Shown: positions 35,628-44,488 of the stretch, one piece after another
Layout of the letters: each line of letters starts with the position of its first letter
Position numbering within the stretch: position 1 is the stretch's first letter
NCBI GenBank assembly: GCA_000332255.1
Contig: KB235926.1
Coordinates: 4,609,161 to 4,673,160 of the forward strand
Direction of reading: 5' to 3'
Origin: a cyanobacterium PCC 7702
GTDB lineage: Bacteria; Cyanobacteriota; Cyanobacteriia; Cyanobacteriales; Nostocaceae
DNA length: 64,000 bases
Notes under the pieces: model-generated
What the model was told of the DNA's origin: nothing
What the model saw: the letters and a program-made list of their open reading frames with translations, nothing else
Database searches by the model: none
Program-made: the position numbers and the translations under genes

Positions 35628-35924
35628 ATGAGACACCCCTTTGACTTAAATATTTCCGAATTAGAGTCATTAAGTTTGACACTAGCAAACCTCAGTAACG
35701 AGGAAGCAGAGAAAGTTTCTGGCGGTGCTGAAGTTACTACTTTAGCTTTAGGTGAAGAAGGAGGTAAATACACCACCCAAGCTGTAGGTGAAGAAGGAGG
35801 TCACCTGACTAGCTATGTTGTAGGAGAAGAAGGAGGTCAAGTAACAACCTACGCTGTAGGAGAAGAAGGAGGTCAAGGTACAACCAAAGCTTGGTTTGAG
35901 CAAGGTGGTTTTTGCTTTTGGTAG
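35628..35924 (+). CDS. Graspetide (omega-ester peptide) precursor, plesiocin-like
   Basis: This 98-residue precursor has a leader (residues 1-33; PFDLNISELESL, then SNEEAEKVSGG) and a core of five 12-residue repeats from Thr37. Four read T(T/S)xxxxEEGGxx (TTLALGEEGG, TTQAVGEEGG, TSYVVGEEGG, TTYAVGEEGG). The fifth is degenerate (TTKAWFEQGG), followed by FCFW. In plesiocin-type graspetides, Thr hydroxyls in TTxxxxEE are joined to Glu side chains by ATP-grasp ligases, giving two-ester hairpins that inhibit serine proteases. The ligase gene follows 136 bases downstream. The link pattern and product are inferred; the repeat pattern is directly visible. Confidence 0.88.
   Translation: MRHPFDLNISELESLSLTLANLSNEEAEKVSGGAEVTTLALGEEGGKYTTQAVGEEGGHLTSYVVGEEGGQVTTYAVGEEGGQGTTKAWFEQGGFCFW
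35736..35909 (+). repeat. 36-base tandem repeats encoding the peptide core
   Basis: The core is encoded by units starting at 35736, 35772, 35808, 35844 and 35880, one per 12 residues. The first four share GAAGAAGGAGGT, whose AAGGAGGT matches the ribosomal anti-Shine-Dalgarno. The fifth lacks it (GAGCAAGGTGGT). Synonymous differences between units show they are not recent exact duplications. Confidence 0.9.
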
Positions 35925-36060
35925 AGATTAATATTTATTTAAGGTGTAAATTTAATTTCATCAGCGAATAAGTTGATTTGGAAAAATCTGAAGGGAATAA
36001 AAATGGGATTGCAGCATTTTTTCTACATTCTTGCTGCAATTTTACTAAAAAATATGGCAA

Positions 36061-36966
36061 ATGAATATTTTAATTTTGGGTAATTCTGGAGATGCTCATG
36101 CTTTAGCTGTCGAGAAAGCTCTTGCCGAGGCGGGGGTGATAGCAGATTATTTTGATACATCTTTGTTTCCAACACAATTACGCATATCTTGGGAGCCAGT
36201 CAATCAAACAGGATATTTAGTTTTACCACAGGGGCGCAACCTGAAAATCACAGACATCCATAGCGTATACTGGCGAAATTTTGCGGGAGTTGGGGTACCC
36301 GTTTTGCAGGATGTTTACCAACAGCAGATAGCGATCGATGATTCTACGAGTGCTTTGCGATCGCTGCTGCAAACCATCCCAGCGCGTTGGGTAAATTCAT
36401 GGGAGGCGTATCAATTTCACAAAGAAAAACCCCTACAGTTAAGCAAGGTCAAACAAATAGGAGTTACGATTCCCCAAACTTTGATCGGTAACGATGCACA
36501 GGAAATTAGCAGTTTTGTCCGCTCTTTAGACAAAGCGATATTTAAACCCGTCTACGGAGGTGCGCATGCCAAATTAGTAACAGCAGATCACCTAGAACCC
36601 AGACGATTGAGTTTAGCAGCAAGCATTGCTCCGGTAACCATACAGGAATACATTCCGGGGACGAACATTCGCAGCTATGTCATCGGTCAATCGGTGTATG
36701 CGGCGGAGATTCGCACCCAGCAATTAGACTTTCGAGAAGATGTACAAGCGCAGTTAATTCCAGTAGACTTACCCGCCGTCGTTGAGCAACAATGTTTAGA
36801 GATTGCTCGAGCATTGAAGCTGGAATGGACTGCCATTGACTGGCGTTGCAAGCCGAGTGGAGAATATGTTTTTCTAGAAGCAAACCCCAGTCCGATGTTT
36901 TTGCACTTTGAGCGCCAAACTGGGTTTCCCATTACTCGTAAATTAGTCGAACTGCTGATGCAGTAG
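36061..36966 (+). CDS. ATP-grasp ligase, graspetide maturase
   Basis: This 301-residue protein is of the ATP-grasp type that esterifies peptide side chains (MvdC/MvdD-like). Visible motifs are VYWRNF near residue 69, FKPVYGGAHAKLV near 162, IQEYIPGTNIRSYVIG near 195, AIDWR near 260, and the metal-binding FLEANPSPMF near 275-283, matching the catalytic E-x-NP-S of the family. The start ATG lacks a strong ribosome site. It lies directly after the TTxxxxEE precursor, the typical partner. No second ligase, acetyltransferase or transporter is adjacent. It converges with an amidase gene 17 bases away. Confidence 0.88.
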   Translation: MNILILGNSGDAHALAVEKALAEAGVIADYFDTSLFPTQLRISWEPVNQTGYLVLPQGRNLKITDIHSVYWRNFAGVGVPVLQDVYQQQIAIDDSTSALRSLLQTIPARWVNSWEAYQFHKEKPLQLSKVKQIGVTIPQTLIGNDAQEISSFVRSLDKAIFKPVYGGAHAKLVTADHLEPRRLSLAASIAPVTIQEYIPGTNIRSYVIGQSVYAAEIRTQQLDFREDVQAQLIPVDLPAVVEQQCLEIARALKLEWTAIDWRCKPSGEYVFLEANPSPMFLHFERQTGFPITRKLVELLMQ

Positions 36967-36983
36967 CTTGAGATGCGATCGCT

Positions 36984-38333
36984 TTACATCAATCCAGCCG
37001 ACTCGTACAATCGTTTCAGCATTGCTACGAGCTTATCACCGTAATCTAAATCTGCTGACCAGCGTCCTGATAGCTGACTTAATAAAGGAGCTACACCCCG
37101 GGTAACAAAGCGAAAGCGGGGATCTACAACTTCTTGCACTAAAGGTTCTAAACTAGCATAAGCTTTTAAATGCTGGATGTGCGCTCTCACACCAATTCTG
37201 GCACTTTCAAAAGATGCCGCTTCTTTACCACCGCCAACAGTACCCAAACCAGCAAAATTGTTTTGCTCGGGTTTGATATCGCCTCCAAAGCGCAAAAATC
37301 CAGTTTCCAGGCACATTTGACAAAAAGCAATGTCATGATTTACTCCTTCTATAGAAGCTTCTTCTCGATAAAGTTTAGCGATTTCGGGAAACTGTACTAA
37401 AGCATTTTCGTTGTTGCTTTTGAGAAATATCTGCAACTGCACCTCTGAGGTATAACCGCGTGACATAATTTGGTCAATTTGGCCGAGACAAATGGCTGAA
37501 TTTGAGCGAAGGGTAACTGTACGACTGGCGCTATCCCAACTCACAGAAATATGAAAGTCCCGCAGTTCCACTGCTTTGACATAAACAACGCGACGGTAAT
37601 TAAGGCGACGCACTTGGGAAGCTTTCGCTAGCAGATCGATCCGCAACCGATCTACTAAATCTACGGGTATGTAAGCATTTCCATTAACTAATATTCCTTG
37701 CTCGACGTATTTTTGTCCGTTAATGTTAATATCAATAGCGGGATAGCTTGGCTGGGGTTGGGAAGCAGAATCAGCAGTGCGGCTCCACGATACCAGCCCG
37801 TCGACAATTCCCAAGGCAAAGTCACGACGACGAGTTTGTAGTAAACTCAGATCCTCTGGATTGCTCAAAAAACCAACTTGCATTACCAAAGAAGGTATGG
37901 CGACCTGGCGGCAAAATGCTAAATTTCCCAAACTAGAAGCAGTATCTGGTTTAACGCCGCGGTTGGGTAATTGGGGAAGGCGACGCAGCAAAGCCACCAA
38001 CATCAATTCGGCATTAATTTTACGCTCATCGTTGTTAGCAATATAAAAAATGCTTGCTCCGCGCACTGCAGGACTGCTAGCCACACCAGCGTAAATTTCC
38101 AGGGCTATATCACCCTGGCGAGCGCGGGAATTAATCCATGCAATAGTTTGTTGACAGCTAAAATCGTCGGGAACTGCTAAAACCTCTAAACTGCGGGCCC
38201 TAAGTTCCGTGACAATTAAGTCGCGCAGCAAAATCATTTCTCTGGTGTGAGCGGTATCAATAGCAACGGTACCTGGATCGGTTTTTCCTGCTTCTTTTCC
38301 TACACAGGCTGCAGAAATAAAAACTCTTCCCAT
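36984..38333 (-). CDS. Cell-wall hydrolase: amidase_3-like plus glucosaminidase-like domain
   Basis: This 449-residue protein has an N-terminal N-acetylmuramoyl-L-alanine amidase-like domain (residues 1-190; VFISAACVGKEAGKTDPGT, VAIPSLVMQVGFLSNPEDLSLLQ), a middle strand-rich segment, and a C-terminal glucosaminidase-type domain (about 290-449; CQMCLETGFLRFGGDIKPEQNNFAGLGTVGGG, with a catalytic-type Glu). No signal peptide is visible, odd for a peptidoglycan enzyme, and the amidase zinc ligands look changed in places (EIYAG instead of a clear HxN). It may be degenerate or act in unusual export. Confidence 0.75.
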   Translation of the reverse strand: MGRVFISAACVGKEAGKTDPGTVAIDTAHTREMILLRDLIVTELRARSLEVLAVPDDFSCQQTIAWINSRARQGDIALEIYAGVASSPAVRGASIFYIANNDERKINAELMLVALLRRLPQLPNRGVKPDTASSLGNLAFCRQVAIPSLVMQVGFLSNPEDLSLLQTRRRDFALGIVDGLVSWSRTADSASQPQPSYPAIDININGQKYVEQGILVNGNAYIPVDLVDRLRIDLLAKASQVRRLNYRRVVYVKAVELRDFHISVSWDSASRTVTLRSNSAICLGQIDQIMSRGYTSEVQLQIFLKSNNENALVQFPEIAKLYREEASIEGVNHDIAFCQMCLETGFLRFGGDIKPEQNNFAGLGTVGGGKEAASFESARIGVRAHIQHLKAYASLEPLVQEVVDPRFRFVTRGVAPLLSQLSGRWSADLDYGDKLVAMLKRLYESAGLM

Positions 38334-38500
38334 CTTTAGTATTTCCTGGATAAATAAAATGATTGCTGTGTTGGCTATATTGAAATTTGCTTTGAGAACA
38401 AGAATATAATAGCCATCAGGAGTTAGTTGTTAAACAAGCGAACAAAGCAGCACAGGCAAAACAAGCAGGCTAACCCCTATCCATGCACTGACGGCTAAGT

Positions 38501-40468
38501 ATGAGTATTCCCCATTTGCACCCAGACTCTATAGAGGAAATAAAACAACGAGCCGATATCTATGAGGTAGTGTCGGAATATGTTGTTTTACGCAGGCGAG
38601 GAAAGGATTTTGTCGGTTTGTGTCCCTTCCACGCCGAAAAAACTCCCAGTTTTACCGTTAGTACTAGCAAGCAAATGTACTATTGCTTTGGGTGTCAGGC
38701 GGGAGGAAACGTTATTAAATTTTTGATGGATTTGCATAAGCGCTCGTTTGCAGAAGTGGTACTGGATTTGGCTGGGCGTTATCAAATACCGGTGCAAACC
38801 CTGGATGCTGAACACAGACAACAGTTGCAACGACAGTTGTTAGAGCGATCGCAGCTGTATGAAATTCTCACTGCTGCTTGTCAGTTTTATCGACACACCC
38901 TTCGACAAAGCCAAGGAAGAGCAGCTTTTGAGTATCTGCGCTACCAACGCCACCTCAAAGACGAGACCATCGAGCAGTTTGACTTGGGTTATGCTCCTGC
39001 AGGTTGGGAAACTCTTTACCGCTATTTGGTGGAAGATAAGCGCTATCCAGTTCAATTGGTAGAAAAAGCTGGTTTAATTAAACCCCGCAAAGAAGGCGGC
39101 TATTACGATGTGTTTCGCGATCGCCTGATGATTCCCATTCGCGATGCGATCGGGCGTACGATCGCCTTTGGTGGTAGAAGTTTGGCAGACGAACAACCCA
39201 AGTATCTTAACTCCCCGGAAACAGAACTTTTTCATAAAGGGAAAACTTTATTCGCCCTCGAACGAGCAAAAACTGCTATTTCCCAACTCGACCAAGCAGT
39301 GGTGGTAGAAGGCTACTTTGATGCCATCGCCCTTCACGCTGCAGGAATTACTAATGTTGTTGCTTCCCTCGGTACCGCCCTTAGTAAAGAGCAAGTACGA
39401 CTGTTGCTGCGCTACAGCGACTCCAAACAACTGATCCTAAACTTCGACGCCGACCAAGCTGGAACTAACGCCATCGAAAGAGCGATCGCAGAAATTGCTG
39501 ATTTAGCATACAAGGGAGAAGTACAGCTGAAAATTCTGACTCTTCCTGATGGTAAGGATGCTGACGAATATCTACGCGGACGTGACCCCGAGAATTACCG
39601 GCAACTGGTAGCAAATGCTCCTGGATGGTTGGATTGGCAAATAGAGCAAATTCTCCAAAACCGAGATTTGAAAAAATCTAGCGACTTTCAGCAAGTTTCC
39701 CGCAACTTCGTAAAATTACTGAAAAAAATAGACAATAACGATACACTTAATTATTATGTCTCCCGGTGTGCGGAAATTTTAACTTTGGGAGATGGAAGAT
39801 TGCTACCCTTGAGAGTAGAAGGTCTCCTGAGCCAAATTGCTCCTCAAAAAAGCAGCTACAGTTCCCGACTAGTTCAAATTCCTCGTCTTCAACGGCACAA
39901 GTCAAAACAAGAATTATCGATACAAGAAAGCGTCAACACTGCAGTCGAACAACAAAACAGTCTTTTAGAACAAGCGGAAGCTTTGTTGCTGCGAATTTAC
40001 CTTTATTGTCCCGAACAACGTCAAGTGATTTTACAGGCGCTAGAACAGCGGGATTTACAATTTAGCTTCTCTCACCATCGATTTTTGTGGCGACAAATTT
40101 TAGAAATTTCATCTGCTTGGAGTTTGCAGCAAGATTTAATTGCCGCCTTGCAAGACAAATGTCTGCAGTTTCCGGAAGAGTCAGAATTAGTATCGCATTT
40201 GTTTCATCTCAACGAGAAAAGCCAAAAGGAAATTTTGCGTGCTTCCCAGGTGGTGCAAGCAGCGATCGCCTGTATGGAAAGGGTATTGCGGGAAAAGCGC
40301 TATCGCTACTTTTTAGAATTATGGCAGCAGACGGATCCAAAAGCAGAACCAGAGCGCTGGCAATCATATTACCAAGCTTTTTATGCTGAAAAGCAGCGCT
40401 TGCAAGAATTAGACCGCCAACGTCTATTTTCCCTGACAGAATTGCTGTCAGCTACCCATGAGATTTAA
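38501..40468 (+). CDS. dnaG: DNA primase
   Basis: This 655-residue enzyme makes RNA primers at the replication fork. It begins with the CHC2 zinc finger (CPFHAEKTPSFTVSTSKQMY and CFGC, residues about 42-70), followed by the RNA polymerase domain with FGGRSLADEQPKYLNSPET and the TOPRIM DxD segment in VVVEGYFDAIALHAAG near 267, then a helicase-binding C-terminal region. Length is typical for cyanobacteria. It stands alone, divergent from the amidase gene. Confidence 0.95.
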   Translation: MSIPHLHPDSIEEIKQRADIYEVVSEYVVLRRRGKDFVGLCPFHAEKTPSFTVSTSKQMYYCFGCQAGGNVIKFLMDLHKRSFAEVVLDLAGRYQIPVQTLDAEHRQQLQRQLLERSQLYEILTAACQFYRHTLRQSQGRAAFEYLRYQRHLKDETIEQFDLGYAPAGWETLYRYLVEDKRYPVQLVEKAGLIKPRKEGGYYDVFRDRLMIPIRDAIGRTIAFGGRSLADEQPKYLNSPETELFHKGKTLFALERAKTAISQLDQAVVVEGYFDAIALHAAGITNVVASLGTALSKEQVRLLLRYSDSKQLILNFDADQAGTNAIERAIAEIADLAYKGEVQLKILTLPDGKDADEYLRGRDPENYRQLVANAPGWLDWQIEQILQNRDLKKSSDFQQVSRNFVKLLKKIDNNDTLNYYVSRCAEILTLGDGRLLPLRVEGLLSQIAPQKSSYSSRLVQIPRLQRHKSKQELSIQESVNTAVEQQNSLLEQAEALLLRIYLYCPEQRQVILQALEQRDLQFSFSHHRFLWRQILEISSAWSLQQDLIAALQDKCLQFPEESELVSHLFHLNEKSQKEILRASQVVQAAIACMERVLREKRYRYFLELWQQTDPKAEPERWQSYYQAFYAEKQRLQELDRQRLFSLTELLSATHEI

Positions 40469-40580
40469 CTAATCTGAGCTTGTTTGTTGGGAGAGTTTTT
40501 TGTCCTCTAGACCGTGACAGAAAAAGGAAGCGGTCAGTAATAATCGTATTATTCATCTCCTTGTGACTCTCAGTAGATCC

Positions 40581-42221
40581 ATGTTCAAAGTTCTTCCCAA
40601 ACAAACCGTATCTATGTACACCCGTGATGGAGTGCGCTTGGATGCAGACATTTACCGTCCCGACGCAGATGGCCGGTTTCCCGTGTTGTTAATGCGACAA
40701 CCCTACGGTAGGGCGATCGCTTCTACTGTGGTCTACGCCCATCCGAGTTGGTACGCTGCTCACGGCTATATTGTCGTGATTCAAGACGTGCGCGGACGCG
40801 GTACCTCTACAGGAAAATTCCAACCTTTTACCCAAGAAATTGCTGACGGGGAAGACACGGTGAATTGGGTAGCTAATTTACCAGGTAGTAACGGTCAAGT
40901 TGGAATGTATGGCTTTTCCTATCAGGGGATGACTCAATTGTATGCTGCTGCTACCAAACCACCAGCATTAAAAACAATTTGCCCGGCAATGATCGGCTAT
41001 GATTTGTATGCTGATTGGGCTTATGAAGGAGGAGCATTTTGTTTGCAAAATAATCTCGCTTGGGCAATACAATTAGCAACGGAAACCGCTCGTTTGCAAA
41101 GAGATGAAAAAGCTTATCAAGCCTTGTACAAAGCTTATCAAAATCTACCTTTAGACGATGCAATTCCCACCCGCCCAGAAGTGATGAAAAATTTTGCTCC
41201 TGATTCATTTTATCATGAGTGGTTGCAGCATTCTCAACCTGATGAATACTGGGAGAAACTTTCGCCCAAAACCTATTTGCAAGAAGTAGATTTACCAATA
41301 TTTCATATCGGGGGATGGTTCGATAATTATTTGCGCGGTACCCTTCATTTCTATAAGGATATGGCAGCGCGAAGTCAATTTCGCCAACAACTTTTAGTAG
41401 GTCCTTGGTCTCATTTACCTTGGGGTCATAAAGTTGGTGAAGTTGATTTTGGCATTAATGCCATTAGTCCTGTGGATCGCATGCAAATCTGCTGGTTTGA
41501 CCAATTTCTCAAAGGTATCGATACAGGTTTGCTGACACAACTTCCTGTTTGGCTATTTGAGATGGGAACTAATACTTGGAAAGGTTTTTCCAGCTTTCCC
41601 AATTTCGAACACAAATCTTATTTTTTACAGAGTTACGGTCTGACTAGCGTGCGCAAAGACGAAGGCTTTTTAAACACAACTTGTCCGGAAGTGGGTATGG
41701 ATGATGTGTTCGTTCACGATCCTTGGCGACCAGTTCCTTCTTTGGGGGGACATGCAGCTATAACTGCGGGTGTGTTTGAGCGATCGCATCTTGACTGCCG
41801 CACCGACGTTTTAACGTATACAAGCGAAATTTTAGATTCCGACTTGCACCTAGCGGGTGAAGTAGTGGTAGCTGTTGTCTGTAGTGCAGACAAACCTACC
41901 TTTGATTTATGTGCTGTTATTTCCGAAGTTTACCCGGACGGTAGAGTATACAATTTGACCCAAGGTTACCTGCGCTGTCAAGATGGTCAGAAGCGAGTGA
42001 CCAGAAAAATTCAATTGCAAGCAACCTGTGCGCGAATTGCTCGGGGTAATGCTTTACGCTTGAGTTTGAGCGCTGCTTGTTTTCCTGCCTACGCGATGAA
42101 TTTCGGTAATGATTCACCCTTAGGTATCGATGCGGAAACAATTACACTTACCCTCAGCTGTGGAGGTACTTCTCTTTCTCAAGTGTTGTTACCTGTGGTT
42201 TCCCAGGTTCCAGTACGGTAG
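40581..42221 (+). CDS. CocE/NonD family hydrolase
   Basis: This protein of about 546 residues is an alpha/beta hydrolase of the Xaa-Pro dipeptidyl-peptidase/cocaine-esterase group. The nucleophile Ser is in YGFSYQGMTQL near residue 116; VIQDVRGRGTSTG near 72 and the DNYLRGTLHFYKDMA segment belong to the fold, with Asp and His of the triad further on (GPWSHLPWGHK). The C-terminal jelly-roll domain (DLHLAGEVVVAV...) is complete. ATG 40581 is chosen; GTG 40563 would add six residues. It ends 5 bases from the convergent SDR gene. Confidence 0.88.
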   Translation: MFKVLPKQTVSMYTRDGVRLDADIYRPDADGRFPVLLMRQPYGRAIASTVVYAHPSWYAAHGYIVVIQDVRGRGTSTGKFQPFTQEIADGEDTVNWVANLPGSNGQVGMYGFSYQGMTQLYAAATKPPALKTICPAMIGYDLYADWAYEGGAFCLQNNLAWAIQLATETARLQRDEKAYQALYKAYQNLPLDDAIPTRPEVMKNFAPDSFYHEWLQHSQPDEYWEKLSPKTYLQEVDLPIFHIGGWFDNYLRGTLHFYKDMAARSQFRQQLLVGPWSHLPWGHKVGEVDFGINAISPVDRMQICWFDQFLKGIDTGLLTQLPVWLFEMGTNTWKGFSSFPNFEHKSYFLQSYGLTSVRKDEGFLNTTCPEVGMDDVFVHDPWRPVPSLGGHAAITAGVFERSHLDCRTDVLTYTSEILDSDLHLAGEVVVAVVCSADKPTFDLCAVISEVYPDGRVYNLTQGYLRCQDGQKRVTRKIQLQATCARIARGNALRLSLSAACFPAYAMNFGNDSPLGIDAETITLTLSCGGTSLSQVLLPVVSQVPVR

Positions 42222-42226
42222 CTTTG

Positions 42227-42991
42227 TTATAAATAAATCATTTTTTTACTCATTCCTCCATCAATGATAAAATTTTCTCCGGTGATAAACTCTGCGGCAT
42301 CAGAAATTAAATACTTAACCAAACAAGCAACATCCTCTGGTTTACCAACTCGTCCTCCAGGATGCTGCAGGTGGTCAATTTCTCTCAACTGCGGTCGAGT
42401 TGCTAGTTTCAATTTTCGCCATGCACTGACTTCGATCCATCCGGGACTGATACAATTAACTCGAATATCCGGACCGAGACTAATTGCTAAGGCATGGGTC
42501 AAAGCCACGATACCTCCTTTGGAAGCAGAGTAGGCTTCTGTATTTTTCTCTGACTGGAAGGCTCGAGTTGAAGCTATATTTACGATCGCTCCTTTGCAAG
42601 AGCGTAAATGGGGAATAGCATGCTTGGACATCAAAAAACAACCGGTGAGATTGGTTTGTATGATTTCCTGCCATTTTTCCAGGGACAGATTTTCCACAGG
42701 ACCGCTGTGTGGTTGAGCAATTCCAGCATTATTTATGAGGGCGTCAAGGCGTTGGAACCTCTCAACCACACTGGCAATGCATTCGCGGACAGAAGTTTCT
42801 TTGGAAACATCGGTCTTGACAAAAAGCAATGATTCTGCATGGCGGGAAAATTGTTGCAAGCATTCTGCTGCTGCTTCTGTGTCGATATCGGCGATCGCCA
42901 CTTGTTCGCCAGCTTCTAGTAAGTATTGGCTAATGCATTTACCGATTCCCTGGGCACCACCAGTTACAATGATTGTCTTTTTTGTCACCAT
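42227..42991 (-). CDS. Short-chain dehydrogenase/reductase (SDR)
   Basis: This 254-residue classic SDR binds NAD(P) via VTGGAQGIGKCIS (residues 9-21), with NNAG near 88, catalytic Tyr-x3-Lys in YSASKGG near 154, and a C-terminal DGGM. Asp at position 37-39 (IADIDTEA) suggests NAD preference. The substrate is unknown. It lies immediately after a P450 gene on the same strand and with the type II thioesterase nearby, so an oxidative tailoring role in a small metabolite pathway is possible. Confidence 0.9.
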   Translation of the reverse strand: MVTKKTIIVTGGAQGIGKCISQYLLEAGEQVAIADIDTEAAAECLQQFSRHAESLLFVKTDVSKETSVRECIASVVERFQRLDALINNAGIAQPHSGPVENLSLEKWQEIIQTNLTGCFLMSKHAIPHLRSCKGAIVNIASTRAFQSEKNTEAYSASKGGIVALTHALAISLGPDIRVNCISPGWIEVSAWRKLKLATRPQLREIDHLQHPGGRVGKPEDVACLVKYLISDAAEFITGENFIIDGGMSKKMIYL

Positions 42992-43025
42992 TTTGCTGTT
43001 ATTTGGCGATCGCTGGCGTAGCGGC

Positions 43026-44378
43026 TTAATAGTATGCTGACTTTTGTCCTGTTACCACCATGGGTACACCTCCTGCAGGTGTAGTAGTAACAACACGACG
43101 AACCGGACGCACAGGACGTTGATTGACCAGCGCCAGTTCCCAGCGAGACAAAATTGTTGCCAGCACTAGTTTCATTTCATACAGGGCAAAGGCCATGCCC
43201 AAACAGCGGCGATTGCTACCTCCAAAAGGCAAATATTCGTAAGGTGAAAATTGCCGTTCTAAAAAGCGCTCTGGTCGAAATTGCTTTGGTTGCGGGTATA
43301 TATCTTGACGGTGATGGACAAGATAAATACAAGGAGAAATTCTGGTACCAGGTGCAAATTCATAACCCATGAGCCGAAACGGTGCTTGCAAAATGCGAGT
43401 GAAAGCAAACAAAGCAATAGGATACAGTCGCAGAGTTTCTTGACAAACCGCAGTTAGATAAGGTAAGCGAGCAATCTCGCCAGGATCTGCATCTTTGTCA
43501 ACGCTTGCTAGTTCCTTCAGAAGTTGGTCGCGAACTGTTGGTAGCTTGTGGATCCAATACAATGCCCATGCTAAGGCAGAAGCGGTAGTTTCGTGACCTG
43601 CAAGCAACAAAGTCATCAGTTCGTCGCGCAGTTGTCGGTCTGTCATTGGCTGTCCCGCTTCATCACAAGCAACCATCATTAAACTAAGAATGTCTTCACC
43701 ATCAAAACGAGACTGTTGGCGGCGTTTGTGAATTTCGGCATAAATAAGGCGATCGGCCTGCTTGCGCTGACGTAGGAATCGTCCCCACAAACTCCAAGCA
43801 CCGAAATCTTTTTGCAAGGCTTTGACAAATAGTAAGCTGGACTTGAAAGGTGAATCAAAAGTATCGAGCATTCCGCACAAAAGTCTTTGCAATTGCTGGA
43901 AACGTTCTCCTTCGTCCAGACCGAATACCGCCTGCAGGATTACTCGCAGAGAAATTTCTTGCATTACAGAACGGGCTATAAAAGACTTGCCAACAGTCCA
44001 ATTACTTGTTACTTGTTCTGTAATATTGCGAATAAGCTGGGCGTAGGCCCGCATTCTTTCGCCGTGAAAGGCTGGATTCAACAAGCGTCGCTGACTTTGA
44101 TGGCGATCGCCGTCTAATAAAAGCAGTGACCAATCTCCTACCAAAGGATGTAATATCTTATTGCCGCTACCAGAACAAAACAATTTCGGATCGGCGCTAA
44201 AAAGCTCTTGAATTGCCTTTGGGTTGCTCAAAACTACAAATTCATCACCACGACCTATCATCGGTCTAAAAATATCGCCGTAACGCTTTTGATACTCTTC
44301 TAGAGTTTCTAAAGGACGAAACAGTGTCAACATCAACTGTATCGCTGCGGGTGCACGCGGACCATCGGGAAGTTTCAT
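43026..44378 (-). CDS. Cytochrome P450, CYP110-like
   Basis: This protein of about 450 residues is a soluble heme monooxygenase. It has the I-helix AGHETTASALAWALY near residue 268, the K-helix ExxR in ETLRLYP, the PERF segment, and the heme-binding FGGSNRRCLGMAFALYEMK near 390. The N-terminus MKLPDGPRAPAAIQLMLTLF resembles the cyanobacterial CYP110 group, whose members oxidise fatty acids and terpenes. I use ATG 44378; ATG 44399 would add seven residues. Gap to the downstream SDR gene is 34 bases. Confidence 0.88.
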   Translation of the reverse strand: MKLPDGPRAPAAIQLMLTLFRPLETLEEYQKRYGDIFRPMIGRGDEFVVLSNPKAIQELFSADPKLFCSGSGNKILHPLVGDWSLLLLDGDRHQSQRRLLNPAFHGERMRAYAQLIRNITEQVTSNWTVGKSFIARSVMQEISLRVILQAVFGLDEGERFQQLQRLLCGMLDTFDSPFKSSLLFVKALQKDFGAWSLWGRFLRQRKQADRLIYAEIHKRRQQSRFDGEDILSLMMVACDEAGQPMTDRQLRDELMTLLLAGHETTASALAWALYWIHKLPTVRDQLLKELASVDKDADPGEIARLPYLTAVCQETLRLYPIALFAFTRILQAPFRLMGYEFAPGTRISPCIYLVHHRQDIYPQPKQFRPERFLERQFSPYEYLPFGGSNRRCLGMAFALYEMKLVLATILSRWELALVNQRPVRPVRRVVTTTPAGGVPMVVTGQKSAYY

Positions 44379-44488
44379 AATATATATATTTGCTTCCATC
44401 CATTCCCAAATATCTTAGCAATTGCTTAGGTCTGGTTGGGATTACCAAACCGATTTCCGCAGATATCGCTGCCGTTTGTTGACTGCAC

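Noticed and set aside
35364..35636. A 90-codon leftward frame before the graspetide precursor
   Set aside because: No ribosome site, no recognisable domain, and it covers the region expected to hold the precursor promoter.
35736..35909. Regular 36-base repeats considered as a CRISPR array
   Set aside because: The period is in frame, has no spacers of distinct sequence, and encodes a clear peptide pattern; no cas genes are near.
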